A stretch of DNA of 64,000 bases from assembly GCA_964648215.1 (NCBI GenBank), contig CAZYMF010000001.1:33326-97325 (forward strand), in the 5' to 3' direction. The notes below the pieces were generated by a model. The model was not told the DNA's origin and did no database searches. It was given only the letters and a program-made list of their open reading frames with translations. Both the position numbers and the translations under genes were made by a program. This DNA is from CAZYMF01 sp964648215 (GTDB lineage Bacteria > Desulfobacterota > Binatia > HRBIN30 > JACQVA1). The stretch's first letter is position 1. The number at the start of each line of letters is the position of its first letter. Shown here in pieces: positions 7,970 to 16,678 of the stretch.

Positions 7970-8127
7970 GCGGCGAAGGGTAGGGCGTTCGCCGCGTGGA
8001 ATCAACCGGCGCCGTCGCGCGTCCCACATCGTCCGGCGCCTCGCATTCCAGAGCGCGTTTTCGGCTCGGGGTGGGTTTCGGCGTCGAGGTCCCTGCGCTA
8101 GAGTCGCCCGCGCAAGGAGCGCGCTCT

Positions 8128-8976
8128 GTGCCCACGGCCCTCAAGAACCTGATCGATTTACTCGACTTGGAACCGCTCGAGGTCAACATCTTTCGGGGCG
8201 TCAGCCCGAAAGAAGACCGGCAACGCGTCTTCGGCGGCCAGGTGGCGGCGCAGGCGCTGATGGCCGCCTCGCGCACGGTGAGCGAGGGCGGCGTGCACTC
8301 GTTGCACGCCTATTTCCTGCGTTCCGGCGATCCCAGGGTGCCGATCCTCTACGAGGTCGATCGTATCCGCGATGGGCGGTCATTCACCGCCCGCCGCGTG
8401 GTTGCCATCCAGCACGGGCAGGCGATCTTCCACCTCTCCGCCTCGTTTCACCGCGACGAGCCGGGTCTCGATCACCAGGCGGCCATGCCGGCGGTGCCGC
8501 CGCCCGAGAGCTTGCCCACCTTTCAGGAACGGCTGCAGCCGTATCGCGAGCAGCTGGGCGACTGGGTGGATCGCGAGCGGGCCATCGACCTGCGAATCTG
8601 CGATCCGGTGGCGGTTCACCCGAGCCAGTGGCGCAGCGCCGAGGCCCATGTCTGGATTCGCGCCGACGGCCGTCTGCCCGACGATCCGGTGTTGCACGCG
8701 TGCGTGGTGGCCTACGCCTCCGACATGACGCTGCTCGACACCACGGTGCGGCCGCACGGCCTGGTGTGGGCGCCCGACCGCAAGCTGATGATGGCCAGCC
8801 TCGATCACGCGATGTGGTTCCACCGGCCCTTCCGTGCCGACGAGTGGCTGCTCTACGCGCAGGCGAGCCCCAGCGCGGCCGGGGCACGCGGGTTGGCCAC
8901 CGGGAGCATCTTCGCCGGTGACGGACGGCTGGTGGTCTCCGTGGCGCAAGAAGGACTGATTCGCCAGCTGGAGTGA
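8128..8976 (+). CDS. tesB: Acyl-CoA thioesterase II
   Basis: A 282-residue protein starting at GTG 8128, with AAGGAG about nine bases upstream. It has the double hot-dog fold of TesB: the N-terminal half carries FRGVSPKEDRQRVFGGQVAAQAL and GVHSLHAYFLRSGD, and the C-terminal half carries YASDMTLLDTTVRPHG (catalytic Asp region), SLDHAMWFHRPFRADEWLLY and a final AQEGLIR with the conserved Gln. It hydrolyses medium- and long-chain acyl-CoA to fatty acid and CoA. Length matches the E. coli enzyme (286). It stands alone between purN (divergent) and a secreted protein (convergent). Confidence 0.92.
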   Translation: MPTALKNLIDLLDLEPLEVNIFRGVSPKEDRQRVFGGQVAAQALMAASRTVSEGGVHSLHAYFLRSGDPRVPILYEVDRIRDGRSFTARRVVAIQHGQAIFHLSASFHRDEPGLDHQAAMPAVPPPESLPTFQERLQPYREQLGDWVDRERAIDLRICDPVAVHPSQWRSAEAHVWIRADGRLPDDPVLHACVVAYASDMTLLDTTVRPHGLVWAPDRKLMMASLDHAMWFHRPFRADEWLLYAQASPSAAGARGLATGSIFAGDGRLVVSVAQEGLIRQLE

Positions 8977-9047
8977 GGCGGGACGGCGACCGTTCCCTCA
9001 GGACGGGGAGAGATGGAGAACGGGGCCGGGTCCGGGGCGAAGACTGA

Positions 9048-10811
9048 CTAGCGGCAACCGTTGAGCGCGTTGTCGACAGCAGCCACGAGCTCGTCGACGG
9101 TGACGGTGCCGCTGCGGTCGGCGTCGAAGGCGTCGCACGCCGCGGCGGAGACGTCCAGAGCCAGGTCGACCCCCTGCACCAGCTCGTCGACGCTCACCGC
9201 GCGATCGTGGTTGCAGTCCCCAAGGCAGGGCGCGGCCGGTGTCGGTGTGGCCCCGGGTGTCGGCGTCGCCCCGGCGGTCGCCGCCCCGGTTGCGGCGACG
9301 AAGACGTCAGGGCTGAGAGCTCCGTTGCCGTCGACGAAGTCGGCGACCAGGTCCCGGGCGAGGCTCGCGAAGGCGGCGAAGCGGCCGTCGGCGCTGAGCA
9401 GGGGCTCCATGGAGGCATCGTCGGCGCTTCCCGTTGCGAGCGCGTTGGTGCTCAGCCGCGTGGTCGTACCGGCGACCAGATCGCGGACGAAGACGTCCTG
9501 CACCTGATTGTCGTCGTCGGCGACGAGATCGCTGGCAAAGCTGGCGAAGGCGACGAAGCGGCCGTCGGCGCTGATGGCGGGCTGTTCGGACATGTCGTTG
9601 CCGCTGGCATCGCCATTGCGGTCGACACTGACGAGCGTGGTCGTACCGGCGACGAGATCGCGGACGAACACGTCCTGGGTGCCGTTGTCGTCGTCGCCGA
9701 CCAGATCGCCGGCGAAGCTGACGAAGGCGACGAAGCGGCCGTCGGCGCTGATCACCGGGTCGCTCGAAGCGCCGTTGCCGCTGCCGGCTCCGGCGCCATT
9801 GACGCTGACCAGCGTCGTGGTTTGGCTCTGCCGGTCGCGGACGAAGACGTCGCTCACGGCGTTGCCGTCGTTGTCGACCAGGTTGCCGGCGAGGCTGGTG
9901 AAGGCGACGAAGCGGCCGCCGGCGCTGAGCACGGGCTGGCTGGAGTCGCCGTCGCCGGCCGCGGTGGCGCCCGCGCCGACGCTGACCAGGGAGGTGGGGC
10001 CGCCGGGGAGGTCGCGGGCGAAGACGTTGCGGCCGGCGGTGTCGAGATCGACGAGGTCGCTGGCGAAGCTGACGAAGGCGACGACGTGTCCGTCGCCGCT
10101 CAGCACGGGGCTGAGCGAGGCGGCATCGCCGCTCGCCGTGCCGTCGCGATCGACGCTGACCAGCTCGGTGCGCCCGGCGACGAGATCGCGGGCGAAGACG
10201 TTGGTGGTGCCGTTGGTGGGCAGGTCGACCAGGTCGCTGGCGTTGCTCTGGAAGGCCAGCCCGAGGCCGTCGGCGCTCAGCGCCGGGTACGCCGAGCCGG
10301 AGTCGCCGCCGCCGCTGCCCGAGGCGTTGACGCTGGCGAGCGTGGTGGTGCCGGCGGCGAGGTCGCGCACGAAGACGTTGGTGAAGCCCGCGGTCGGCAG
10401 GTCGACCAGATCGCTGGCGGCGCTCTCGAAGGCGACGAGGCGGCCGTCGGCGCTCAGCGCCGGCCCGTGCGGCGGGCCGTAGGAGACCTCGTTGCCGGTG
10501 CCCGTGCCGGCGGCGTTGGCGCTGATGACGCGGGTAACGCCGGTGAACGTGTCATAGGCGAAGACGTCGGTGAGATCGTTGCCGTCGTCGGCGACGACGT
10601 CGCTGGCGGCGGTGGCGAAGACGACGACGCGGCCGTCGGCGCTGATGGCGGCGGGCGCCGAGCCGGCGTTGGCGCTCGCGGAGCGGGCCTGGTTCAGGCT
10701 CACCAGACGCGTGTCGGTGGCCAGAGCGGTGGCGGTGCGCGCCAGTGTCGCCAGGACGAGCAGCACGCAGGCTGTCGCCGGGGGGCCAACCGGACGCGCC
10801 GGCGCGGTCAT
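9048..10811 (-). CDS. Secreted beta-propeller protein (TolB/WD40-like PD repeats) with dockerin-like tail
   Basis: A 587-residue protein starting at ATG 10811, which overlaps the uppP stop (ATGA). Residues 1-32 form a signal sequence. Eight repeats follow, each with the core 'SADGRFVAFxSxASDLV' then 'DVFVRDL.AGTTTLVSV', typical of TolB-like propellers. After a short Thr-Pro linker (GATPTPGATPTPA) the C-terminus holds two Ca-binding, dockerin-like loops: GDCNHDRAVSVDELV and FDADRSGTVTVDELV. It probably acts outside the cell or at its surface, binding a ligand or matrix through the propeller. No catalytic residues are seen. The pattern of alternating Asp and Ser repeats makes the other five frames open, so antisense frames here are not genes. 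Confidence 0.85.
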   Translation of the reverse strand: MTAPARPVGPPATACVLLVLATLARTATALATDTRLVSLNQARSASANAGSAPAAISADGRVVVFATAASDVVADDGNDLTDVFAYDTFTGVTRVISANAAGTGTGNEVSYGPPHGPALSADGRLVAFESAASDLVDLPTAGFTNVFVRDLAAGTTTLASVNASGSGGGDSGSAYPALSADGLGLAFQSNASDLVDLPTNGTTNVFARDLVAGRTELVSVDRDGTASGDAASLSPVLSGDGHVVAFVSFASDLVDLDTAGRNVFARDLPGGPTSLVSVGAGATAAGDGDSSQPVLSAGGRFVAFTSLAGNLVDNDGNAVSDVFVRDRQSQTTTLVSVNGAGAGSGNGASSDPVISADGRFVAFVSFAGDLVGDDDNGTQDVFVRDLVAGTTTLVSVDRNGDASGNDMSEQPAISADGRFVAFASFASDLVADDDNQVQDVFVRDLVAGTTTRLSTNALATGSADDASMEPLLSADGRFAAFASLARDLVADFVDGNGALSPDVFVAATGAATAGATPTPGATPTPAAPCLGDCNHDRAVSVDELVQGVDLALDVSAAACDAFDADRSGTVTVDELVAAVDNALNGCR

Positions 10812-11596
10812 CGAAAGAATGCCAGAATGACGGCCCCGGCGAGGATGCGGTAGTAGCCGAAGCCGGTGAAATCGTGGCGCTGCACGTAGGTGATGAAGGC
10901 GCGGACGACGAGCAGGGCGGAGACGAAGGCGGAGACGAAGCCGACGGCGAGGGGCACGGCGTCGTGCGCGGTGAGCAGGTGCCGCGCCTTGTAGAGGCTG
11001 TACAGGCTGGCCGCGAACAGGGTGGGGATGGAGAGGTAGAAGGAGAAGCGCGTCGAGGTCGGACGGTCGAGGCCGGTGAACATGCCGCCGAAGATCGTCG
11101 CGCCGGCGCGCGAGACGCCGGGCAGGAGCGACAGCACCTGCGAGAGGCCGACCCAGAACGCCTGCAGCCAGCCGGTGCTCTCGATGGCGGCCACCGAGAA
11201 GTGCCACTCGCGGCGCTCGATGACGATGATCAGGACACCGCCGGCGATCAAAGTGGCGGCGACGAAGGTGGGGCTGAACAGGTAGTCCTCGATCAGCCGG
11301 TGGAAGAGCAGGCCGACGACGGCGGCGGGCACGAACGCCAGGGCGACCTTGCCGAGCAGATCACGGGCGCGGTCGTCGGCGGGCGCGCGTCGCACCAGGC
11401 CGAACAGATGCGTGCGGTAGTGCCACACCACCGCGAGGATGGCGCCGAGCTGGATGAAGATGTCGAAGGTGGCGCGCGAGGCCTCGGGGTAGTTCACCAC
11501 GGTGGAGGCGACGATGAGGTGCCCGGTCGACGAGATGGGCAGAAACTCGGTGATGCCTTCGACGATACCGAGAAACAGGGCCTTGAGAACGATCAT
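10808..11596 (-). CDS. uppP: Undecaprenyl-diphosphatase
   Basis: A 262-residue polytopic membrane protein (BacA/UppP family). It dephosphorylates undecaprenyl diphosphate to recycle the carrier lipid for cell wall and envelope glycans. The two catalytic motifs are present: GIVEGITEFLPISSTGHLIV (Glu pair, Ser-Thr, His) near the N-terminus and LLPGVSRAGATI (Arg) in the middle. Length is close to the E. coli protein (273). Its stop codon overlaps the start of the propeller gene. The carrier lipid links it loosely to the polyprenyl-dependent glycosyltransferase at the start of the window. Confidence 0.95.
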   Translation of the reverse strand: MIVLKALFLGIVEGITEFLPISSTGHLIVASTVVNYPEASRATFDIFIQLGAILAVVWHYRTHLFGLVRRAPADDRARDLLGKVALAFVPAAVVGLLFHRLIEDYLFSPTFVAATLIAGGVLIIVIERREWHFSVAAIESTGWLQAFWVGLSQVLSLLPGVSRAGATIFGGMFTGLDRPTSTRFSFYLSIPTLFAASLYSLYKARHLLTAHDAVPLAVGFVSAFVSALLVVRAFITYVQRHDFTGFGYYRILAGAVILAFFR

Positions 11597-11744
11597 GGAA
11601 ATTGCTTTCTGCCTCCACCGGCTGCACTTGGCTTGCGGCCGCGTATGTCATTTCGGCGGCGAACACAAGGACGTGTCCGGCGCTGCGAGAGGACTGCGGG
11701 GCGGCGCGGTTGCCAGAGCGCGGGGAGCGTGGTTTAGAAAGCTC

Positions 11745-13715
11745 ATGAGCCAACGTGACCAACCGTGGTTGATGCGAACGTACGCGGGCCACACCGATCC
11801 GCGCGCGGCCAATGAGCTCTTCCGCGGCAACCTGGCCAAGGGTCAAACCGGCCTGAGCGTGGCGTTCGACCTGCCGACGCAGACCGGCTACGACGCCGAC
11901 GACCCGATGGCGGCGGGAGAGGTCGGCAAGGTCGGCGTGCCGATCGGCCACGTCAAGGACATGGACGCGCTCTTCGCCGGCATTCCGCTGGCGAAGATGA
12001 ACACCTCGATGACGATCAACGCGACGGCGGCCTGGCTGCTGTCGTTGTACGTCGCCGCCGCCGAGCGCCAGGGGGCCAATCCGCGCGAGCTGCGCGGCAC
12101 GACCCAGAACGACATCCTCAAGGAGTACCTGTCGCGCGGCACGCACATCTTCCCGCCCGAGCCGTCGCTGCGGCTGACCGCCGACACCATCGAGTACACG
12201 GTGGTGAACATCCCGAAGTGGAACCCGGTCAACATCTGCAGCTATCACCTGCAGGAGGCCGGAGCGACGCCGGTGCAGGAGCTGGCGTTCACCCTGGCCA
12301 ACGCCTTCGCCGTGCTCGACCGGGTGCGCCAGCGCCCCGACGTCTCGATGCCCGACGTGGTCGGCCAGATCTCGTTCTTCGTCAATGCGGGGATCCGCTT
12401 CATCGAGGAGATGTGCAAGCTGAAGGCGTTCGTGCGGCTGTGGGACCGCTTCACCCGCGAGCGCTACGGCGTCGAGGACGCCAAGAAACGCCGCTTTCGC
12501 TACGGCGTGCAGGTCAACTCCCTCGGCCTGACGGCGCAGCAACCGGAGAACAACGTGCAGCGCATCCTGCTCGAGATGCTCGCCGTCACGCTGTCGAAGG
12601 AGGCGCGCGCCCGCTCGGTGCAGCTCCCCGCCTGGAACGAGGCGCTGGGGTTGCCGCGGCCGTGGGACCAGCAGTGGTCGCTGCGCATGCAGCAGGTGCT
12701 GGCCTACGAGACCGACGTGCTCGAGTACGAGGACATCTTCGCCGGCTCGACGGTGATCGAGGCCAACGTCGACAAGCTCACGCAGGGCGCCGAGACGGAG
12801 CTGGCCCGCATCGAGAAGATCGGCGACGCGGCCGCGGCGATCGAGGTGATGAAGCGGGCGCTGGTGGCGAGCCTCGCCGAGCGCCAGCGACACATCGAGA
12901 GCGGCGAGCTGACGGTGGTCGGGGTGAACAAGTTCACCGAGCACGAGCCCTCGCCGCTGGTGGCGGCGGAGGCGGAGAGCATCCTGGTGGTCGACCCGGA
13001 GGCCGAGCGCAGGCAGATCGAGCGCTTGCGCGCCTTCCGCGCCGAACGCAACGCCGCCGAGGTGGAAGCGGCGCTGCGCGGCTTGGCCGATGCCGCCAGC
13101 TCCGGGTCCAACGTCATGCCCGCCTCGATTCGCGCCGCGCACGCCGGGGTGACCACCGGGGAGTGGGCGGGCACGCTGCGGCGGGTTTTCGGCGAGTATC
13201 GCGCGCCGACCGGGCTGCAGGGGCTGGTCGCCGCCGGCGACGGCGAGACGCTGCAGCAGGCGCGGCAGCACGTCAGGCAGGTCGCCGCCCGGATCGGGCA
13301 CCCGCTGCGCCTGCTGGTGGCCAAACCCGGGCTCGACGGCCATTCGAACGGGGCCGAGCAGGTGGCGGTGCGGGCCAAGGAGGCGGGCTTCGAGGTGATC
13401 TACGAAGGCATCCGGCTGACGCCGGAGCAGATCGTCGAGTCGGCGCTGCAGGAGGACGTCGATGCCGTCGGCATCTCGATCCACTCCGGCTCGCACATGA
13501 CCCTGGTGCCGCGCGTCGTCGAGCTGCTGCGGGCCAAGGGCTTGCAGGACGTCCCGGTGTTCGTCGGCGGCATCATCCCCGACGGCGACCGCGCGCGGCT
13601 GCAGCAGGCCGGGATCGCTCGCGTCTACACGCCGGGCGAGAAGACGCTGACCGCCATCGTCGCCGAGATCGCCGACCTGGTGGCCGAGTCGACCGCGACC
13701 AAGGCGAGCGCCTGA
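11745..13715 (+). CDS. ecm: Coenzyme B12-dependent mutase, ethylmalonyl-CoA mutase (MeaA/Ecm) type
   Basis: A 656-residue protein. The N-terminal part is the TIM-barrel substrate domain (WLMRTYAGHTDPRAANELF, LAKGQTGLSVAFDLPTQTGY, MNTSMTINATAAWLLSLY). The C-terminal part is the cobalamin domain with the Co-ligand motif DGHSNG (residues 531-536, His533). Both halves are in one chain of about 650 residues, and the wording of the barrel is closer to MeaA/Ecm than to ordinary methylmalonyl-CoA mutase as I know them. Ecm turns ethylmalonyl-CoA into methylsuccinyl-CoA in the ethylmalonyl-CoA pathway of acetate assimilation. Crotonyl-CoA carboxylase and methylsuccinyl-CoA dehydrogenase genes are not in this window. 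The mutase family is certain; Ecm over methylmalonyl specificity is probable. Confidence 0.85.
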   Translation: MSQRDQPWLMRTYAGHTDPRAANELFRGNLAKGQTGLSVAFDLPTQTGYDADDPMAAGEVGKVGVPIGHVKDMDALFAGIPLAKMNTSMTINATAAWLLSLYVAAAERQGANPRELRGTTQNDILKEYLSRGTHIFPPEPSLRLTADTIEYTVVNIPKWNPVNICSYHLQEAGATPVQELAFTLANAFAVLDRVRQRPDVSMPDVVGQISFFVNAGIRFIEEMCKLKAFVRLWDRFTRERYGVEDAKKRRFRYGVQVNSLGLTAQQPENNVQRILLEMLAVTLSKEARARSVQLPAWNEALGLPRPWDQQWSLRMQQVLAYETDVLEYEDIFAGSTVIEANVDKLTQGAETELARIEKIGDAAAAIEVMKRALVASLAERQRHIESGELTVVGVNKFTEHEPSPLVAAEAESILVVDPEAERRQIERLRAFRAERNAAEVEAALRGLADAASSGSNVMPASIRAAHAGVTTGEWAGTLRRVFGEYRAPTGLQGLVAAGDGETLQQARQHVRQVAARIGHPLRLLVAKPGLDGHSNGAEQVAVRAKEAGFEVIYEGIRLTPEQIVESALQEDVDAVGISIHSGSHMTLVPRVVELLRAKGLQDVPVFVGGIIPDGDRARLQQAGIARVYTPGEKTLTAIVAEIADLVAESTATKASA

Positions 13716-13740
13716 GGCGCGCGGGCGCTCGGCGCGCCGA

Positions 13741-13799
13741 CCGGTTCTTCATTCCCGGTTCCCGGTTCGCCGTTTTCCATTGTCTTCTCTTTCGGCTCT
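13741..13799. repeat. Intergenic repeat element, family 1 copy A
   Basis: Between the convergent ecm and diheme lipoprotein genes, the minus strand reads AACCGGGAACCGGGAATGAA then GAACCGG. A close relative (CCGGGAAC.GGGAA...ATGAAGAGCCGG) occurs at 45861-45893. The likeness was noticed by eye. Confidence 0.4.
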
Positions 13800-14876
13800 C
13801 TACGGCTGCGCCCCCTGGACGATCCAGTCGCGGATCAGCTGAATCTGGTCCGCGGACAGCGGCGGCTTGGCCGAGGGCATGAGGGCGCCGTACTGCGGCG
13901 GCGGACCGCTCACCTTGATCAGCAGCAGGCTGTTGTCGGCATGGCCGGGATCGACGCGCAGCAGCCCGTCCTGGGCGGCGGCGAAGGTGGTGGGCACGAC
14001 GTTGACGAGCTGGTCGTAGGCGACACCGGGATCCAGAGACAGATTGTTGGCGGGAAAGGGCCCGGTGTGACAGTTCGTGTCGCGGCAGGTGGTGTCGAAG
14101 ATCGTCGTCTGGATGTTGGCCAGGGTGGCGTTGGCGTCGAACGTCGCCGTTGCCGTCGCCGATGGGGTCGGCGTCGCCGTGGGCGTGGGCGTGGCCGTAG
14201 GCGTGTCCGTCGGCGTCGGTGTCGTTGTCGGCGTTGGCGTCGTCGTCGGCGTGGGTGTCGGGACCAGCGTCCCGGTCGGGGTGATCGTCGGCGTGCTCGT
14301 CGGCGGCGGAGTCGCGGTGGGCGTCGGCGTGGCGGTGACCGTGGGTGTCATCGATGCGGTGGCCGTCGGCGTTTCGCTGGGGGACGAGGTGGGGGTGGCT
14401 GTCCTGGTCGCGGTCGGCGAGGCCCCCTCGAACTCGAGGGCGCCGCCGGCAATCCACTGTCGGATCATGTCGATCTGCGAGCTCGACAGCGGTGCCGCCG
14501 ACAGAGGCATGCGGCTCCCCTCGCTCGCGGTGGGGTCGGTGAGCTTGATCAGCAGGAAGCTGACGTCGGGTTGGAACGGGGTGGCGCGCGCCAGTCCCGC
14601 GGCGCGTGCGGCGGCGTTGTCGGGCACGACGTTGACCAGTTGCTGGTAGGATTCACCCTGGACCAGCGACAGGTTGCCGGCGCGGCTGATGGTGTTGTGG
14701 CAGCCGCCGGCGATGCAGCTCTGGTTGAAGATCTGCTGCTGGATGGTCTGCAAGCCCGGCGCGGTGTCCGTGGGGCCGGGCCCGTTGCCGGCGCAACCGG
14801 AGGCGGCCAGGATCGCGGCGAGGACCATGGCCCCGGAGCGGAGCCCGATCGGCAGAGACGTCGACGGGGGCGGCAC
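13800..14876 (-). CDS. Lipoprotein with two CX4CH cytochrome c-like domains joined by a Thr-Pro spacer
   Basis: A 358-residue protein. GTG 14876 is preferred because it gives the signal peptide a basic residue (GLRSG) before the hydrophobic stretch; ATG 14828 is the alternative. The lipobox is LAASGC. Two homologous modules flank a Thr-Pro spacer of about 90 residues. Each has a CX4CH motif (CIAGGCH and CRDTNCH), a 'YxQLVNVVP' segment, a 'SLLLIK' or 'SFLLIKL' strand and a Met-containing end (RMPLSAAPLSSSQIDMIRQW, LMPSAKPPLSADQIQLIRDW). CX4CH is known to bind haem c in some cytochromes, so a diheme electron carrier anchored in the outer membrane is plausible. Haem binding is inferred. Confidence 0.7.
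   Translation of the reverse strand: MPPPSTSLPIGLRSGAMVLAAILAASGCAGNGPGPTDTAPGLQTIQQQIFNQSCIAGGCHNTISRAGNLSLVQGESYQQLVNVVPDNAAARAAGLARATPFQPDVSFLLIKLTDPTASEGSRMPLSAAPLSSSQIDMIRQWIAGGALEFEGASPTATRTATPTSSPSETPTATASMTPTVTATPTPTATPPPTSTPTITPTGTLVPTPTPTTTPTPTTTPTPTDTPTATPTPTATPTPSATATATFDANATLANIQTTIFDTTCRDTNCHTGPFPANNLSLDPGVAYDQLVNVVPTTFAAAQDGLLRVDPGHADNSLLLIKVSGPPPQYGALMPSAKPPLSADQIQLIRDWIVQGAQP
14144..14430 (-). repeat. Thr-Pro-rich coding repeat (spacer)
   Basis: Degenerate six-base repetition encodes (T/S-P-T-P)n in the spacer of the diheme lipoprotein. It is low-complexity and codes on the minus strand; the plus strand reads as Val-Gly repeats, which are artefacts. Confidence 0.85.
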
Positions 14877-14913
14877 GGGTGGACCGAAACGGCGAGCGCG
14901 ACAACGCGGCAGG

Positions 14914-15282
14914 TTAGAGCCCTTTGGCCCCGCTGACGACGATGCTGGCGATGCCTCCTTTGACGAACTTGTGGCCGGTGATCTCGGCGCGTGAGCCGGC
15001 CAGCTTCTTGGCGGCGTCGTACGGGTCGCTATCGTCGTGGTTGTCGAGGAGCAGGTAGATATCGCCGCTGTCGGTGAGCACGCCGATGGGCACCCCCGAC
15101 TTGGCGCACAGGAGGGCACAGCTCTTGTGCTCGGGTCCCTTCAGCCCCTTGGCCATGTAGCAGGCCATGTCGATGATCTCGCCCTTGACCGTGACCGCTT
15201 CCTGGGCGGCGGCGGGACGCTGCCAGACGCAGAAGGACAGCAGGGCGGCGGCGAAGACGACCAGCAGACGGCGTAGCGACAT
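14914..15282 (-). CDS. Small periplasmic protein of unknown function (OB-fold-like)
   Basis: A 122-residue protein with a clear signal peptide (MSLRRLLVVFAAALLSFCVW, cleavage near AAAQ). The mature part of about 95 residues contains GEIIDMACYM, then CALLCAKSGVPIGVLTDSGD and YLLLDN, and ends in AEITGHKFVKGGIASIVVSG. The three Cys in 'DMACYM...SCALLCAKSG' are conserved in small exported proteins I recognise by look but cannot name. Metal or haem binding is possible but not shown. It lies 37 bases upstream of the diheme lipoprotein on the same strand, so the two may be an operon; a promoter-like TTGACA/TACTAC pair is upstream. The function is unknown. Confidence 0.7.
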   Translation of the reverse strand: MSLRRLLVVFAAALLSFCVWQRPAAAQEAVTVKGEIIDMACYMAKGLKGPEHKSCALLCAKSGVPIGVLTDSGDIYLLLDNHDDSDPYDAAKKLAGSRAEITGHKFVKGGIASIVVSGAKGL

Positions 15283-15317
15283 CGGCTCTTCTCCCTTTGC
15301 AAATGCGAACCCGAACA

Positions 15318-15346
15318 GTAGTATGTGCCGCGGAAACCATTGTCAA
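15318..15346 (-). promoter_or_regulatory. Candidate promoter of the small periplasmic protein operon
   Basis: Minus-strand TTGACA (15346-15341), a perfect -35, lies 17 bases from TACTAC (15323-15318). It leaves a leader of about 29 bases with GGGAGAAG before ATG 15282. Confidence 0.5.
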
Positions 15347-15537
15347 TTAATCTCGATGGGTTGCACGGGAAGGAGAGTGCGGGCGGTCGCACGCACGCAC
15401 GCGCGCCACCGCCCTGGGGCGGGTCCAGCGGTCGCCGGCATCGTGATGACGGAGCGAAAGATGTCGCTCAGCGCCCGGAATCGACCGGTCGCTCCAAAAG
15501 CGAGCCGCCGCCGATGAGCCGGAACGGGCGACCTGCT

Positions 15538-16674
15538 ATGAGCATGGACCCGCGGCTCGACCGCCGCGGCGGCTCGACCATGGGCAGCGACAATCCGTTC
15601 CGCCAACAGCTGATCTTCGTCTACGGCACCGGGCTCGCCTTCGGCCTTCACCTGGGCCTGATCCATCTCTATCTCTTTCGCTCCCCCGGCGCCCTGGTGA
15701 CGTTCATCGGCGCCACGCTGGTGTTCTCCACTCTCACGCTGGTTCTCTGGCACTGGGTTCTGCCCCGCTACGCGCGGGTGCCGCGGGGATGGCGCCTGAC
15801 CGTGCAGCTGGCGACCTGTGCGCTGGCGTTCGCGCTGCTTTCGGTCGTCGTCACCGAAGCGCACGCGACGTTGGTTGGCGGCTTTTCGATCCTGCGACCG
15901 TATCAGGGCGGCGACATCTCGGTGACCATCTCGCGCGCCGCCATGCAGCGGGCACCCCTGATCTACACCCTCATCCCCATCATCCCCGCGGCGCTGCTCT
16001 GCGTCGTCGGTTTCAACCAGCACTGGTGGCGGATGCGCCTGCTGCGCGGCCGCGAGCAGGAGCTGCGCGAGCTGGCCGTTTCGGCGCAGCTGGCGGCGCT
16101 GCGGGCGCAGCTCAACCCGCACTTCTTCTTCAACAGCCTCAACTCGATCGCGCAGCTGATCTCCACCGATCCCGTCAAGGCGGAGGCCTGCGTCGAGCGA
16201 CTGGCGGAGATCTTTCGTTACATGCTGCGCAGCGGACACTCGGAGTTCGTGCCGCTGCAGGAAGAGCTGCAGATCGCCGAGGCCTACCTGGAGATCGAGC
16301 GCGCGCGCTTCGGCGAGGATCTGTCCGTCGAGGAGGACATCGACAGCCGCGCGCGCGAGGTCCGGCTGCCGGAGCTGATCCTGCAGCCGCTGGTGGAGAA
16401 CGCGGTCAAGCACGGTATCTCGCGCAAGATCGGCGGCGGGCGCGTTCGTATCGAGGCCGCCCTGGAGCGCGGCGATCTGCGTCTGACGGTGGCGGACACG
16501 GGGGCTGGCGTGCTCGACAGTGCTACCGTGTTCGAGTCGGGAGTCGGTCTCAAGAACGTCCGCGACCGCCTGCTGCATCTCTACGGCCCCGAGTACGCAC
16601 CGGTGGTGGAGAGCAAGACCGGAGAGGGAACGACGGTGACGCTGCGCATCCCGCTGCCGGAAACGACGGTCTGA
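15538..16674 (+). CDS. Sensor histidine kinase, LytS/YehU-like (His_kinase family)
   Basis: A 378-residue protein if it starts at ATG 15538; 15514 and 15580 are other possible starts. Four hydrophobic membrane segments occupy the first half. The phosphoacceptor motif LRAQLNPHFFFNSLNSIA (His195) is that of LytS-class kinases, followed by an ATPase domain with LQPLVENAVKHGI (N-box), VADTGAGV (G1) and GVGLKNVRDRL (G2). The four bases TTGA separate it closely from the LytTR regulator that starts at 16679, its evident partner. The signal it senses is not visible: there is no periplasmic loop of size and no known sensory domain. Confidence 0.9.
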   Translation: MSMDPRLDRRGGSTMGSDNPFRQQLIFVYGTGLAFGLHLGLIHLYLFRSPGALVTFIGATLVFSTLTLVLWHWVLPRYARVPRGWRLTVQLATCALAFALLSVVVTEAHATLVGGFSILRPYQGGDISVTISRAAMQRAPLIYTLIPIIPAALLCVVGFNQHWWRMRLLRGREQELRELAVSAQLAALRAQLNPHFFFNSLNSIAQLISTDPVKAEACVERLAEIFRYMLRSGHSEFVPLQEELQIAEAYLEIERARFGEDLSVEEDIDSRAREVRLPELILQPLVENAVKHGISRKIGGGRVRIEAALERGDLRLTVADTGAGVLDSATVFESGVGLKNVRDRLLHLYGPEYAPVVESKTGEGTTVTLRIPLPETTV

Positions 16675-16678
16675 CGGC

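Noticed and set aside
9207..10853. 548-residue plus-strand frame over the propeller gene
   Set aside because: Antisense of a repetitive Asp/Ser-rich gene; made of Ala/Gly/Glu/Arg with no known motif.
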